Source of the DNA: Dyella terrae
GTDB taxonomy: Bacteria; Pseudomonadota; Gammaproteobacteria; Xanthomonadales; Rhodanobacteraceae
Direction of reading: 5' to 3'
DNA: 64,000 bases
NCBI RefSeq assembly: GCF_022394535.1
Contig: NZ_CP089414.1
Location: forward strand, 2,790,001-2,854,000
The notes under the pieces were generated by a model that did no database searches, was not told the DNA's origin, and saw only the letters and a list, made by a program, of their open reading frames with translations. Positions 26,296-34,626 of the stretch are shown here, piece by piece. The translations under genes were made by a program, and so were the position numbers. The number at the start of each line of letters is the position of its first letter. Position 1 is the first letter of the stretch.

Positions 26296-27552
26296 TTATT
26301 CCGGCAAGCGCGGCACGCCGTGCTCGCTACGCTCTTCCATCGCGATGGGACGGGTATCCAGTCGTGTAGAACGCGCACCCTGCGGCAGCGGATCGACCGC
26401 CTCACCACGGGCAAGCGCCAGCGCATTGCGATAGCAACGCTGCGCCAGCGCAGCATCGCCTTGCCCGGCATGCACATCGCCGAGGGCCTCCCACGCGCCA
26501 CTGCTCGGCGACAGCGCAAGCGAGCGCTCGAGGTACTGCGTGGCTTTGCCCCATAGTTGCTGACGCGCGCACATGCGGCCGAGTGTGAGCAGCAGTGCGG
26601 CATCGTTAGGGTGGGCATCAAGCCATGATTCGGCACGGCGCAACCGCGCCTCGATGTCATCACCGCCCAGCGCCCCATAGGTTTCGATCAACAGCGGCGA
26701 CCACTCACGGCGCAAGGCGGATTCCACCTCGTCCATGGCGGGCAGCATCATGCCGAACGCGGCGGCCTGGCGCGCATAGGCATCGATCGCCGACGGCACG
26801 CGGCGCTGCGCCTTGGGCAACTGCGACCACAGCGTGTTGAGTGCAGCGGCATCCGGAGCGCCGCGCAGCGACGCCGTGAGCACCTGTGCTTCGAGCGCTG
26901 CAAAGGTTTTTGTGCTGAGCGCACCGCTCTTCTGCAATGGCTCGAGCGCTTGACGCGCACGACGTGTGTCGCCACTGGCAAGCGCCGCCAGCGCCAGCTC
27001 GCGCCAGCCACCAGGAGTGAGGCTGCCGGCATCCGCATCGGCAGCCAGCAAGTTCACGGACTCCGACGGGCGGCCTTCGCGACGCAGTACGCGGGCACGC
27101 AGCACGCGCGCCGCGCGCGGTGCGACCTGTGCCGCCTCATCGAGCGTGGCCAGCGCGCGGCTGTTCTCGCCGCGTCGCGAGGTCGCTTCGGCCGCCGCCA
27201 GCAACGCGGGGCCGCGCAACACGTCCAGGCGCGAGGCGCGATGCAGATCGCGCTCCGCGTCACCATGGCGACCTTCCATCAGCGCGAGCAGGCCTTCGCT
27301 CATCTTCTTGCGGCTCAGGCGGCGATGGCGACGCGTGAACGCGCCGAACGGCCAACGCACCGCAAACCACACGGCACTGAGCACAGCCCAGGCAAGCAGC
27401 AGGATGACGATGGCGGCAAGCACGGTGGTCTCGGCCTGCCAGCCACGCAACTGCACCATCACGTAGCCTGGATCCTCGGCCACCCAGTGCCAACCGAAGG
27501 CGGCCAGTGCGGCCACGATCACCAGCAACAGAATCCAGCGCCACAACTTCAT
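26296..27552 (-). CDS. hemY: HemY, membrane-anchored TPR protein of the haem cluster
   Basis: The 418-residue protein starts MKLWRWILLLVIVAALAAF and has a second helix at about 44-66, the classical HemY N-terminal domain. A long alpha-helical TPR-type region follows (LTLGRMCARQQLWGKATQYL, AWEALGDVHAGQGDAALAQR). This HemY is the proteobacterial one, not protoporphyrinogen oxidase; its role in porphyrin metabolism is inferred from its constant place beside hemD. The ATG overlaps the hemX stop by four bases, so translation is coupled. Confidence 0.9.
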   Translation of the reverse strand: MKLWRWILLLVIVAALAAFGWHWVAEDPGYVMVQLRGWQAETTVLAAIVILLLAWAVLSAVWFAVRWPFGAFTRRHRRLSRKKMSEGLLALMEGRHGDAERDLHRASRLDVLRGPALLAAAEATSRRGENSRALATLDEAAQVAPRAARVLRARVLRREGRPSESVNLLAADADAGSLTPGGWRELALAALASGDTRRARQALEPLQKSGALSTKTFAALEAQVLTASLRGAPDAAALNTLWSQLPKAQRRVPSAIDAYARQAAAFGMMLPAMDEVESALRREWSPLLIETYGALGGDDIEARLRRAESWLDAHPNDAALLLTLGRMCARQQLWGKATQYLERSLALSPSSGAWEALGDVHAGQGDAALAQRCYRNALALARGEAVDPLPQGARSTRLDTRPIAMEERSEHGVPRLPE

Positions 27553-28658
27553 GGCTTGGCTCCGACCGAGCTGCTGCTCGCGGGCTTCAGCGCATGCACG
27601 GCACGGAGGTTACGCAGTTCGCTAAGTGCCGCACCGAGCTGCACGGGTGCACCCGGGGACTCGGCCATCAACGCCGCCAGTTGCGTGCGCGCCTGCTGCA
27701 CGGGTGCGGCACTGGTGTCGAACTGCGCAGCGATACCCGCGTCGGCACGCTTGAGCGCGGCAACGTAGGCATCGCGATCGGAGGCGAGCAAGGCGGCCTG
27801 CGCCTGTGCGAGATCAATCGAGGTCAACTCGCGCGCGAAGCGTGCATCGGCGACGGAAAGCGGGGCACCGTTCGTGCGTTGCACTTTCACCACGCCATTG
27901 AGCGCGCCCACGATGCGCGACCAACTGCTTGGCGTGGTACCGGACGATGCCGTGTCCAGCGGTTTGAGCGGCAACTGCATCATCGACGCACGCAGATCAC
28001 TCAGCGTGGTCAGCGACGCATCGAGATTGACCGTGCGGCTCTTGGCCAGCGCCTCGCGCTCTGCGCCCATGCTCTGGCGAAGGCCGGAGAAGGCGCCATC
28101 GTTGACGGCAGCGAGCGCCTGGTCGGCCAACGCATAGGCGGCGAGGGCGCCCTGCGCGTCATGGAACAGGTCGTAACGTTCCTTGGCCATGCGCAGCAGC
28201 GATTCGGTTTCATCGAGCAGCATGGCGTCGTGGCCGGACAGCGTCTTCTCGGACAGCTTGGCAACGGCATCTTCCAGATTGCGCGTGCGCTCGGCCTGGC
28301 TGAGCACTTCCTCGCGCAGCGAGCGGTTCACCTGGTCGGCGTCACCCAAGCGCTGGCGCAGCAGGTTGCGCTCGCTGTCGCCTGCGCTGGCGGCGCTTTG
28401 CAGCGCATCAACCTGTTGCCTGAGTCCGTCGAGCGCGGCGTTGCCCGCCACACTGCCCTGCTCCTGCTGCCACTGGCGCCAGCCCACATAGCCAGCGCCG
28501 CCGACGGCAACCAACGACAGTAGTAGCGCGACCGCCAGCGTGCCGCTGCCGCGACGCGCGGGCGGCGTGGCCCGGGCCGCGCGGGAAGAGGTGTCGGAAC
28601 GCGCGCCCGCAGGCGCACCACTTTCGGGGAGGGAGTCGTCTTGGCTCATGCGAGACAT
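27549..28658 (-). CDS. hemX: HemX, uroporphyrinogen-III C-methyltransferase-like membrane protein
   Basis: From the ATG at 28658 the protein has 369 residues; another ATG at 28649 is equally possible, and the open frame upstream (to 28721) lacks a ribosome site. It has a low-complexity cytoplasmic start rich in Ser, Arg and Ala, one membrane helix (GTLAVALLLSLVAVGGAGYVG), then a long helical coiled-coil and globular periplasmic part (VDALQSAASAGDSERNLLRQ). This is the HemX family. Despite the name, it lacks the catalytic methyltransferase domain of CysG-type enzymes. It lies between hemD and hemY. Confidence 0.88.
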   Translation of the reverse strand: MSRMSQDDSLPESGAPAGARSDTSSRAARATPPARRGSGTLAVALLLSLVAVGGAGYVGWRQWQQEQGSVAGNAALDGLRQQVDALQSAASAGDSERNLLRQRLGDADQVNRSLREEVLSQAERTRNLEDAVAKLSEKTLSGHDAMLLDETESLLRMAKERYDLFHDAQGALAAYALADQALAAVNDGAFSGLRQSMGAEREALAKSRTVNLDASLTTLSDLRASMMQLPLKPLDTASSGTTPSSWSRIVGALNGVVKVQRTNGAPLSVADARFARELTSIDLAQAQAALLASDRDAYVAALKRADAGIAAQFDTSAAPVQQARTQLAALMAESPGAPVQLGAALSELRNLRAVHALKPASSSSVGAKP

Positions 28659-28726
28659 GCTAACAGCCCGCGCCGGCCGCCTCGCATCAAACGGGCGTGA
28701 AAATCGCCGATTTCGCGGCAAATGGA

Positions 28727-29494
28727 CTAAGGACGCGCTGCCGCGGCCAGCAGGTGCTCGGACAGCGCCGAATCCGCGATCACCACTCGCCGGAAGCCGG
28801 CCTCACGCGCCGCCACCGCGATGCGCTCGCTACTAGCGACGGCCACGCTGCGGCGTAGATGCGCAAACACATCCGCGGGCAGACCCTGCCTCAGATTGTC
28901 GAGCGCCTCCGCACTGGACAACAGCACGCGCGCCTCGGCCGGCAGCCGCATCACCGCATCAAGCTGTCGACGCTGCCAGCGCGGCGCGCCACGACGATAG
29001 ACGTGGACCTCACGCAAGTGCGCGCCACGTTCCGCCAGTTCGCCGCGCAGAACGCCACGTCCGCCCGGCGCGCCGATCAAGGCCACGCGGCGCCCTTGCA
29101 GGCCGGCAAGCGTGGGATGCTCGAGCAGGCCCTCGCTATCCTGGCTCCCCGCCGGAGCCAGCGCCGGGATGCCAAGACGCCCCAGCGCCCTGGCCGTGCC
29201 CTTACCCACGGCCAGCACCGTGGCCCGGGTATCCAGCGGAGCCAGCCGCGCGGCGAAACGCACGGCCGCCGGGCTGGTGAACACCAGCAATTCGTCGTCC
29301 AGCGCCGCTCGTAGCGCGGCGGCGACCTCCGATCCGTCCACACCACGCAGCGACAGGCCTGGTAACAACAGGGGCAGTCCACCCATGCGGCGTACCCTGC
29401 GCGCCATCGGCGAGCCGGTGCCCGCAGGGCGCGTGATGACCACGGCAAGCCCGTCCAGCGTGTGCTCGGCAGGGATCGGGGGTCGCGCAATCAT
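28727..29494 (-). CDS. hemD: Uroporphyrinogen-III synthase
   Basis: The ATG at 29494 gives 255 residues, the normal length; the frame stays open upstream but the extra part is not HemD-like. It starts with LDGLAVVITRPAGTGSPMAR and has the two-lobe pattern of HemD, with LVFTSPAAVRFAAR and the conserved VLLSSAEALDNLRQ block. It cyclises hydroxymethylbilane with inversion of ring D to uroporphyrinogen III for haem, sirohaem and cobalamin. The usual upstream partner hemC is not in the window. Next comes hemX after 68 bp. Confidence 0.9.
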   Translation of the reverse strand: MIARPPIPAEHTLDGLAVVITRPAGTGSPMARRVRRMGGLPLLLPGLSLRGVDGSEVAAALRAALDDELLVFTSPAAVRFAARLAPLDTRATVLAVGKGTARALGRLGIPALAPAGSQDSEGLLEHPTLAGLQGRRVALIGAPGGRGVLRGELAERGAHLREVHVYRRGAPRWQRRQLDAVMRLPAEARVLLSSAEALDNLRQGLPADVFAHLRRSVAVASSERIAVAAREAGFRRVVIADSALSEHLLAAAARP

Positions 29495-29594
29495 GGGCCG
29501 CTCCGGGGAATGCCATGGAGTGTAACGGCCATGCGCCTGCGGATGGTCTGCCCTCGTGCGTACACTACCCATTCCCCCTTGGTTAGCACTCCCC

Positions 29595-30077
29595 ATGAGC
29601 ACCACCGAACGGCATACCCTGGCGCGCAAGCTGGTCAATTTCATGCGCGATGAAATCCCACTCGCGCAGACCATGGACCTGAATCTGCACGAATGCGACG
29701 AAGAACACCTGGCGCTGGTCGCGCCGCTCAGCCCGAACATCAACGACAAGGGCTGCGCGTTCGGCGGCAGCCTGGTCAGCGTGATGACTCTCAACGGCTG
29801 GAGCCTAGTCGAGCTGGAGCTCCGCATGCGCGGGCTGGAGTGCGACGTGTTCGTGGGCGAATCCACGGTGCGCTACCTGGAACCGGTATGGAGCGACTTC
29901 GTGAGCGAGGCGCGACTGGCCGACGGTGCGGACTGGCGCACATTTTTCAGCACGCTGGCCACGCGCGGCCGGGCGCGCATCGAGGTGTCATGCCGCGTGC
30001 CGGGTACCAGTGAGAAACCAGCGGCAACGCTGGAAGGGCGTTTCGTGGCCAAGCGGCGATCCCCCGACGCCGTATGA
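29595..30077 (+). CDS. Hotdog-fold thioesterase, YiiD C-terminal type
   Basis: The ATG at 29595 gives 160 residues (MSTTERHTLARKLVNFMRDE). It matches the thioesterase-type domain found at the C-terminus of E. coli YiiD: IPLAQTMDLNLHECDEEHL, then APLSPNINDKGCAFGGSLVS, where the Asn-Asp-Lys-Gly stretch starts the hotdog helix, and VGESTVRYLEPV. The substrate is not known. It is divergent from hemD, with about 100 bp between starts. Confidence 0.8.
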   Translation: MSTTERHTLARKLVNFMRDEIPLAQTMDLNLHECDEEHLALVAPLSPNINDKGCAFGGSLVSVMTLNGWSLVELELRMRGLECDVFVGESTVRYLEPVWSDFVSEARLADGADWRTFFSTLATRGRARIEVSCRVPGTSEKPAATLEGRFVAKRRSPDAV

Positions 30078-30172
30078 AATCGCTGGCTTCGGCGGGTATC
30101 TACCCCGGAGTCGCGCGGAGGCTTTGCAAAGGCTCTTGGGCACAATGCGGGCTTCGCCCAAGGGGAAGCCTC

Positions 30173-30589
30173 ATGCGTCGCATCCTGATCCCGCTCGTCA
30201 CGGTGTCCTTGCTTGCGCTCGCTGGTTGCGCCACCGACAAGCGCAACGATGCGCTCACTACCACGCTCAATGCCTATGCCAGCACGGTGCGCTGGGGCGA
30301 TTTCAACAGTGCATCGAAGTTCGTCGACCCCAAGGTGCTCGAGGCACACCCGATCTCGCCGCTGGAGATGTCCCGCTACCAGCAATACAAGGTGAGCGGC
30401 TATGACGAAGGCAACGGCCCGGTGCCCAAAGGCCAGTTCGAGGTGCGCCAGACGGTGCAGATCAACCTGGTCAACGTGAACACCCAGTCCGAGCGCACGG
30501 TGACCGACCACCAGGTCTGGCAATACGACGAAGCCAGTAAGCACTGGTACTTGGAAAGCGGGCTGCCGGACATCAGCAGCCAGCCGTAA
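30173..30589 (+). CDS. Small lipoprotein, unknown
   Basis: The ATG at 30173 is chosen because AGGGGAAG precedes it and the product then starts with a lipoprotein signal (RRILIPLVTVSLLALAGC). The 138-residue protein is Cys-anchored and has a single compact domain with SNTF2-like spacing (LNAYASTVRWGDFNSASKFV near the start, DHQVWQYDEASKHWYLESGL near the end). Conserved in Xanthomonadales as far as I recall, but without a known role. Confidence 0.8.
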   Translation: MRRILIPLVTVSLLALAGCATDKRNDALTTTLNAYASTVRWGDFNSASKFVDPKVLEAHPISPLEMSRYQQYKVSGYDEGNGPVPKGQFEVRQTVQINLVNVNTQSERTVTDHQVWQYDEASKHWYLESGLPDISSQP

Positions 30590-30692
30590 ACCGATTCGGG
30601 GCCTCGGGCGGCGCGGCCCCGCGGCAAACCGTATAATCGCCCGTTCTGTTCACTTCACGCGGCCCATGGCCGCGTCTGCGGAAGCCCAACGA

Positions 30693-31145
30693 ATGAGCGA
30701 TGTCCTGCACAAGCTGCCCGAGTTCATCGGCCACAATCTGGCGCTCGCCGCGCTGTTCCTAGTTCTGCTGCTCGGCCTGATCGTCACGCAGCTGATGGTG
30801 ATGCTGCGCAAGTACAAGGAACTCACGCCAGCCAGCCTGACCCTGCTGATCAACCGGGAAGGCCCGCTGCTGATCGATCTTTCCGCCTACGCGGATTACG
30901 AGAAGGCGCACGTACCGGGCTCGCGCCACGTCGCGCTCAGCCAGTTCGATCCCGAGCACAAGGACATCGCCAAGGCCAAGGACGTCCCTGTGGTGCTGAT
31001 CGATAAGGACGGCCGCGGCGCCAGCGACAAGGCCGCACAGCGTCTGGTCAAGGCCGGCTTCGCCAAAGTCTTCACCCTCGGCGGCGGCGTGCTGGGCTGG
31101 CAACAAGCTCAGTTGCCGGTGGCCAAGGGCAAGAACCCGGGTTAA
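30693..31145 (+). CDS. Membrane-anchored rhodanese-like protein without catalytic cysteine (YibN type)
   Basis: The ATG at 30693 gives 150 residues; nine further in-frame codons upstream are less likely. One N-terminal helix (LALAALFLVLLLGLIVTQL) is followed by a rhodanese domain (PLLIDLSAYADYEKAHVPGS, FTLGGGVLGWQQAQLPV). The active-site loop, normally CxxGxRS, reads LIDKDGRGAS, and there is no cysteine anywhere in the protein, so it cannot work as a sulfurtransferase by the usual route. It resembles E. coli YibN in layout. It is convergent with the reductase gene. Confidence 0.82.
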   Translation: MSDVLHKLPEFIGHNLALAALFLVLLLGLIVTQLMVMLRKYKELTPASLTLLINREGPLLIDLSAYADYEKAHVPGSRHVALSQFDPEHKDIAKAKDVPVVLIDKDGRGASDKAAQRLVKAGFAKVFTLGGGVLGWQQAQLPVAKGKNPG

Positions 31146-31155
31146 TGAGTCGCCT

Positions 31156-31180
31156 GGGTGAGGACGCAAGGTCCTCGCCC
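31156..31180. terminator. Hairpin between convergent genes
   Basis: GGGTGAGGAC (31156-31165) pairs with 31171-31180 with one G-T pair around a 5-base loop. A second 8-bp hairpin (31190-31197 with 31203-31210) overlaps the stop of the convergent reductase gene. There is no T-run, so the role as terminator is only likely from position. Confidence 0.5.
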
Positions 31181-31197
31181 GTCGTGATGCGTCGGCC

Positions 31198-32256
31198 TCA
31201 AAGGCCGACGATGCCCGCCCGGTTGCCCAGGATCTGCGCCAGCACGTCCGGCGCGTAATCGAATGAATCGTAGTAGAGCCGCTCTTCCGGCAATCCTGCG
31301 CCGATAAAGAGCTTGCGCCCCGCGTCGATCATCGCCGGCGGACCGCTCATGTAGACGTCGTAGCGAGAGAGATCCGGGTGATCCTCCAGCACGGCCTCGT
31401 GCACCAGACCCATGCGGATGCCACTGGCCAGCGCCTGTTCTGCATCGGAGATCACCGCGTGGAAATGCAGGTCGTGCGCGACCGTGCTCCAGCGCTGCGC
31501 CTGCTCGCGCATGTACAGATCCGCGGCATGTCGTGCGCCCCAGTACACATGCATCGGCCGGCGCGTACCCAGCGCAATGAAGTGATCGACGATGGCTTTT
31601 ACCGGGGCAAACCCGGTGCCACCCGCCATGAAGATCATTGGCCGCTCGGCATCTTCGCGCGGCACGAAGGTGCCCAGAGGGCCTTCGATGCGCAGCACGT
31701 CACCGACTTTCAGCGTGTCGCTCACCCACGAAGTAAAGCCACCGCCAGCCACGTGACGCACGTGCAGCTCGATGGTGCCATCGGCCTGCGGATGATTGGC
31801 GATGGAGAACGGCCGGCGGCGACCATCCTCCAGCAATACATCGAGATACTGGCCCGGCAGCCAGTTGAGTCGCGCATCGTCAGAAGCGGGCTTCAGGTGC
31901 AGGCCGATCACGTCGGGTGCGAGCATCCACTTGTGCGACACGACCACGTCCAGTTGCCGTCGGGCGATGTCCTCCACCGAGGTGACTTCGCGGGCCTCAA
32001 TGGTGAGGTCGCTACGCGGGACCGCCTGACAGAGCAGGATCGCGTGCTGCGCCGGTGAGGTACCGCTCAGCGCCACGGGCGGGTTGCGCGGGTAATCGCA
32101 ATGTCCGGCGATCAGCGTGGCCTTGCAGCTGCCGCACACGCCCGCACGGCACGAGTACGGCAAGGCGATGCCGGCCCGTTGGGCGGCTTCCAGCACGGTT
32201 TCGCCGGGCGCTGCCGGGAAATGGCGGCCGGTGGATTGAATAGTGACGGTAAACAC
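31198..32256 (-). CDS. Plant-type ferredoxin / FAD-NAD(P) reductase fusion (CDP-glucoseen-reductase-like)
   Basis: The 352-residue protein has an N-terminal 2Fe-2S ferredoxin domain with YSCRAGVCGSCKATL and a later Cys in ILLCQAV, then an FAD domain (RPFSIANHP, GGGFTSWVSDTLKVGD) and an NAD(P) domain (MIFMAGGTGFAPVKAIVDHF, YDVYMSGPPAMI). The build matches CDP-6-deoxy-delta-3,4-glucoseen reductase-like and phenol-hydroxylase-type reductases, which pass electrons to a partner enzyme. No partner is visible next to it. The only plausible start is the GTG at 32256, with no ribosome site visible; the inverted-repeat element begins three bases upstream. Confidence 0.85.
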   Translation of the reverse strand: MFTVTIQSTGRHFPAAPGETVLEAAQRAGIALPYSCRAGVCGSCKATLIAGHCDYPRNPPVALSGTSPAQHAILLCQAVPRSDLTIEAREVTSVEDIARRQLDVVVSHKWMLAPDVIGLHLKPASDDARLNWLPGQYLDVLLEDGRRRPFSIANHPQADGTIELHVRHVAGGGFTSWVSDTLKVGDVLRIEGPLGTFVPREDAERPMIFMAGGTGFAPVKAIVDHFIALGTRRPMHVYWGARHAADLYMREQAQRWSTVAHDLHFHAVISDAEQALASGIRMGLVHEAVLEDHPDLSRYDVYMSGPPAMIDAGRKLFIGAGLPEERLYYDSFDYAPDVLAQILGNRAGIVGL

Positions 32257-32258
32257 CA

Positions 32259-32527
32259 GGGGTGCTCTGTTCTATGCAATGCGGGTGTCACCGGCTCTGT
32301 CTGCCCGCCGCTGCGTGTTGCGGCGGTGAAGGCAGGCTGGCCGCCTGTCGAAGCGACGCGGCGCGCAGCGGCGGGCAGACAGAGCCGGCCCTCCGGGTGA
32401 TGTCCAGAAAGGCCGCAGCCCGCGGGCCGCGGCTTGCGCAGGCAACCAGCCTGCGCTGCTCCGCACCCCACATCCTGCGGCCTTTCTGGACATCATGCCA
32501 CCCACATTGCATAGAACAGAGCACCCC
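32259..32527. repeat. 269-bp inverted-repeat element folding as a three-way junction
   Basis: The outer arms 32259-32290 and 32496-32527 are complementary at 30 of 32 positions, the outermost 23 perfectly. They enclose two further long palindromes that together fill the space: 32291-32315 pairs perfectly with 32364-32388 (25 bp), and 32398-32418 pairs perfectly with 32475-32495 (21 bp). The latter holds an inner 8-bp hairpin (32436-32443 with 32449-32456). A small CAGGC-TGGCC-GCCTG hairpin lies inside the first. It fills the divergent gap between the reductase and the thioesterase gene. No transposase or other gene is inside. It could be a MITE-like element or a structured RNA. Confidence 0.85.
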
Positions 32528-32588
32528 AAACATTGTCGCGGGGTGAGCGTCAGCCGACAATGAGGGCCTTACTGCGGAGATTCAACCT

Positions 32589-33029
32589 ATGGCCATCTGG
32601 AAACAGGACACCTCGCTCGAGCGCATCAACGGCTGGAGCGCCAACACCATGATGGAAACACTGGGCATCCGCATCACCGAGATCGGCGATGACTGGCTGC
32701 GCGGCACCATGCCGGTGGACCACCGCACCCATCAGCCGTACGGCCTGCTGCACGGCGGCGCCTCGGTGGTGCTGGCTGAAACGCTGGGCAGCACGGCCGC
32801 CATGCTCACGCTGGATGCCACGCAGGAAGTAGCCGTGGGCCTGGACATCAACGCCAACCACATACGCGGCGTGCGCAGCGGTACCGTCACGGGTACCGCA
32901 CGCGTGGTGCATATCGGCCGCACCACGCAAGTCTGGGAGATCCGCATCGAGACGGACACCGGTGAACTGGTGTGCATCTCACGCATCACCATGGCGGTGA
33001 TCCCCGCGCGCGTGGTCGCGCCGCGTTGA
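32589..33029 (+). CDS. Hotdog-fold acyl-CoA thioesterase, PaaI/MenI type
   Basis: The 146-residue protein has the normal length for this family. The active-site helix region reads PYGLLHGGASVVLAETLGS, the HGG and the following Glu being typical of the YdiI/MenI and PaaI group; VGLDINANHIRGVRSGTV is the usual central strand. It hydrolyses acyl-CoA thioesters, possibly DHNA-CoA in menaquinone-type or related pathways, but the substrate cannot be read from the sequence. Its stop overlaps the TTG start of the kinase gene by four bases, so the two are coupled. Confidence 0.85.
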   Translation: MAIWKQDTSLERINGWSANTMMETLGIRITEIGDDWLRGTMPVDHRTHQPYGLLHGGASVVLAETLGSTAAMLTLDATQEVAVGLDINANHIRGVRSGTVTGTARVVHIGRTTQVWEIRIETDTGELVCISRITMAVIPARVVAPR

Positions 33030-33973
33030 GTATCGAAGCCCCGTACACATCGCTCGACCCCGATCGCGTCCTCGACGCCGTCACCGCCTGCGGCCTGTGG
33101 CCGGACGGCAGGCTGCTTGCACTCAACAGTTACGAAAACCGCGTGTGGCAGGTGGGTATCGAGGACGACTCGCCCGTCATCGCCAAGTTCTATCGCCCGC
33201 ATCGCTGGAGTGATGCGGCGATCCTGGAAGAACACGCTTTCGCCCGCGAGCTCGCCGACGCAGATATCCCCGTCGTCGCGCCATTGGTGTTCGGTGGCCG
33301 CACCCTGCTGCATCACGACGGCTTCCGTTACGCGCTCACGCCGCGTCGTGGCGGGCGCGCACCGTCGCTGGAGTCGTCGGAACAACTGGAATGGTTGGGG
33401 CGCCTGATCGCCCGCATCCATAGCGTCGGCGCACGGCAGCCGTTCGAACATCGCGGGCGAATCGATCGCGCCACGCTGATCGAACAGCCGATGCGCGCGG
33501 TACTGTCCTCGTCCCTGCTTCCGCCTTCACTGCACGCGAATTACCGCACGGCGGCGGAGCGCGTGGACCAAGCGGTCGCCCATCGTTTCGAGGCCGTGGG
33601 CCCCGTGCGCCAGCTACGCCTGCACGGCGACTGCCACCCGGGCAACGTCCTGTGGACCGACGGCGGCCCGCATTTCGTCGATCTCGACGACGCACGCATG
33701 GGCCCAGCGGTGCAGGATCTGTGGATGCTGGCCAACGACGACAAGGCGATGAGCGCCCTGCTCGACGGCTACCAGCAGATGCGCGATTTCGACTTCAGCG
33801 AACTTGCCTTGGTGCCCGCGCTGCGCGCCATGCGCCAACTGCACTACGCCGGCTGGATCGCTGCCCGCTGGCACGATCCCGCGTTTCCCGCCGCGTTCCC
33901 CTTCGCCGCCGAACCGCGCTGGTGGGAGCAGCACATCGCCGATCTGCATGAACTGGCCGACGAACTCTCGTAA
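33026..33973 (+). CDS. srkA: SrkA/YihE-type serine/threonine kinase
   Basis: The start is taken as the TTG at 33026, inside TTGA that also ends the thioesterase gene; it gives 315 residues with the usual opening LDPDRVLDAVTACGLWPDGR. The ATP-lysine region is NSYENRVWQVGIEDDSPVIA, then KFYRP. The catalytic loop is LRLHGDCHPGNVLW and the metal-binding motif is HFVDLDDARMGPA, all typical of the aminoglycoside-phosphotransferase-like YihE (SrkA) family, which counters stress-induced cell death in E. coli. The family assignment is firm; the role is transferred by homology. Confidence 0.87.
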   Translation: MSIEAPYTSLDPDRVLDAVTACGLWPDGRLLALNSYENRVWQVGIEDDSPVIAKFYRPHRWSDAAILEEHAFARELADADIPVVAPLVFGGRTLLHHDGFRYALTPRRGGRAPSLESSEQLEWLGRLIARIHSVGARQPFEHRGRIDRATLIEQPMRAVLSSSLLPPSLHANYRTAAERVDQAVAHRFEAVGPVRQLRLHGDCHPGNVLWTDGGPHFVDLDDARMGPAVQDLWMLANDDKAMSALLDGYQQMRDFDFSELALVPALRAMRQLHYAGWIAARWHDPAFPAAFPFAAEPRWWEQHIADLHELADELS

Positions 33974-34084
33974 TGGCTCGCAGGTACAGCGAGCTGTACC
34001 TGCCCCAACGAACTGCCAAACCGTCCAGGCAACACCCACGCCACAATCCGCTAAGCTCCCGGCTTTCGACCCGGGGCCTCGCAC

Positions 34085-34519
34085 GTGCGCATTTTCCTCT
34101 TCCGACTGATTGGCATCCTCGAAGTGGCGGGCGGCTTCTTCGGTTTAGTGAACATGCTGCGCCGGCTGCTGCCGTTCGGTACACACGACTCCATCGTCGC
34201 GCTGATCGGACTGGCCTTCTATGCGTTCGTGATGGTGGCCGGCGCGCTGCTGCTGGAAAACAGCGAGCGCGGCATCACCTTCTCCAGCTGGGCGCAATTG
34301 ATGCAGCTACCGCTGCTCGCCACGCCCCTCATCAGCTATGGCTTCCACTGCGGCGCGTTCGTGAACATCTACGCCAGCCTGCACCTGCCGGTGCAACTGG
34401 GGCTGGACTGGCACGTCGGCAGCGAGGGCTTTCTGCTGGCCGTGGCCGGGCCATCGACGTCGCGCGTGGGCCTCAACCTGTTGGCCCTGTTGTCCTGGCT
34501 GGCGCTGCGTTTCCGCTGA
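34085..34519 (+). CDS. Four-helix membrane protein, unknown
   Basis: The 144-residue protein starts at GTG 34085 with MRIFLFRLIGILEVAGGFFG. Four hydrophobic segments cover most of it (ALIGLAFYAFVMVAGALLL, LMQLPLLATPLISYGFH, LNLLALLSWLALRF). I recognise no family. It lies between the kinase and the rRNA methyltransferase genes, both in the same direction but with about 110 bp on each side. Confidence 0.65.
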   Translation: MRIFLFRLIGILEVAGGFFGLVNMLRRLLPFGTHDSIVALIGLAFYAFVMVAGALLLENSERGITFSSWAQLMQLPLLATPLISYGFHCGAFVNIYASLHLPVQLGLDWHVGSEGFLLAVAGPSTSRVGLNLLALLSWLALRFR

Positions 34520-34626
34520 GCGAAACCCCATCCGCAGCGCAGTATCGATGCCGCGCTGCGGTCGCGCACAGGGTGCGTTCCCACGAAAACGGCAGAGTGA
34601 AGCCTCTCACCGGGTATCATGGGCGG

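Noticed and set aside
32259..32527. Retron RNA
   Set aside because: Terminal inverted repeats fit, but no reverse transcriptase is present on either side.
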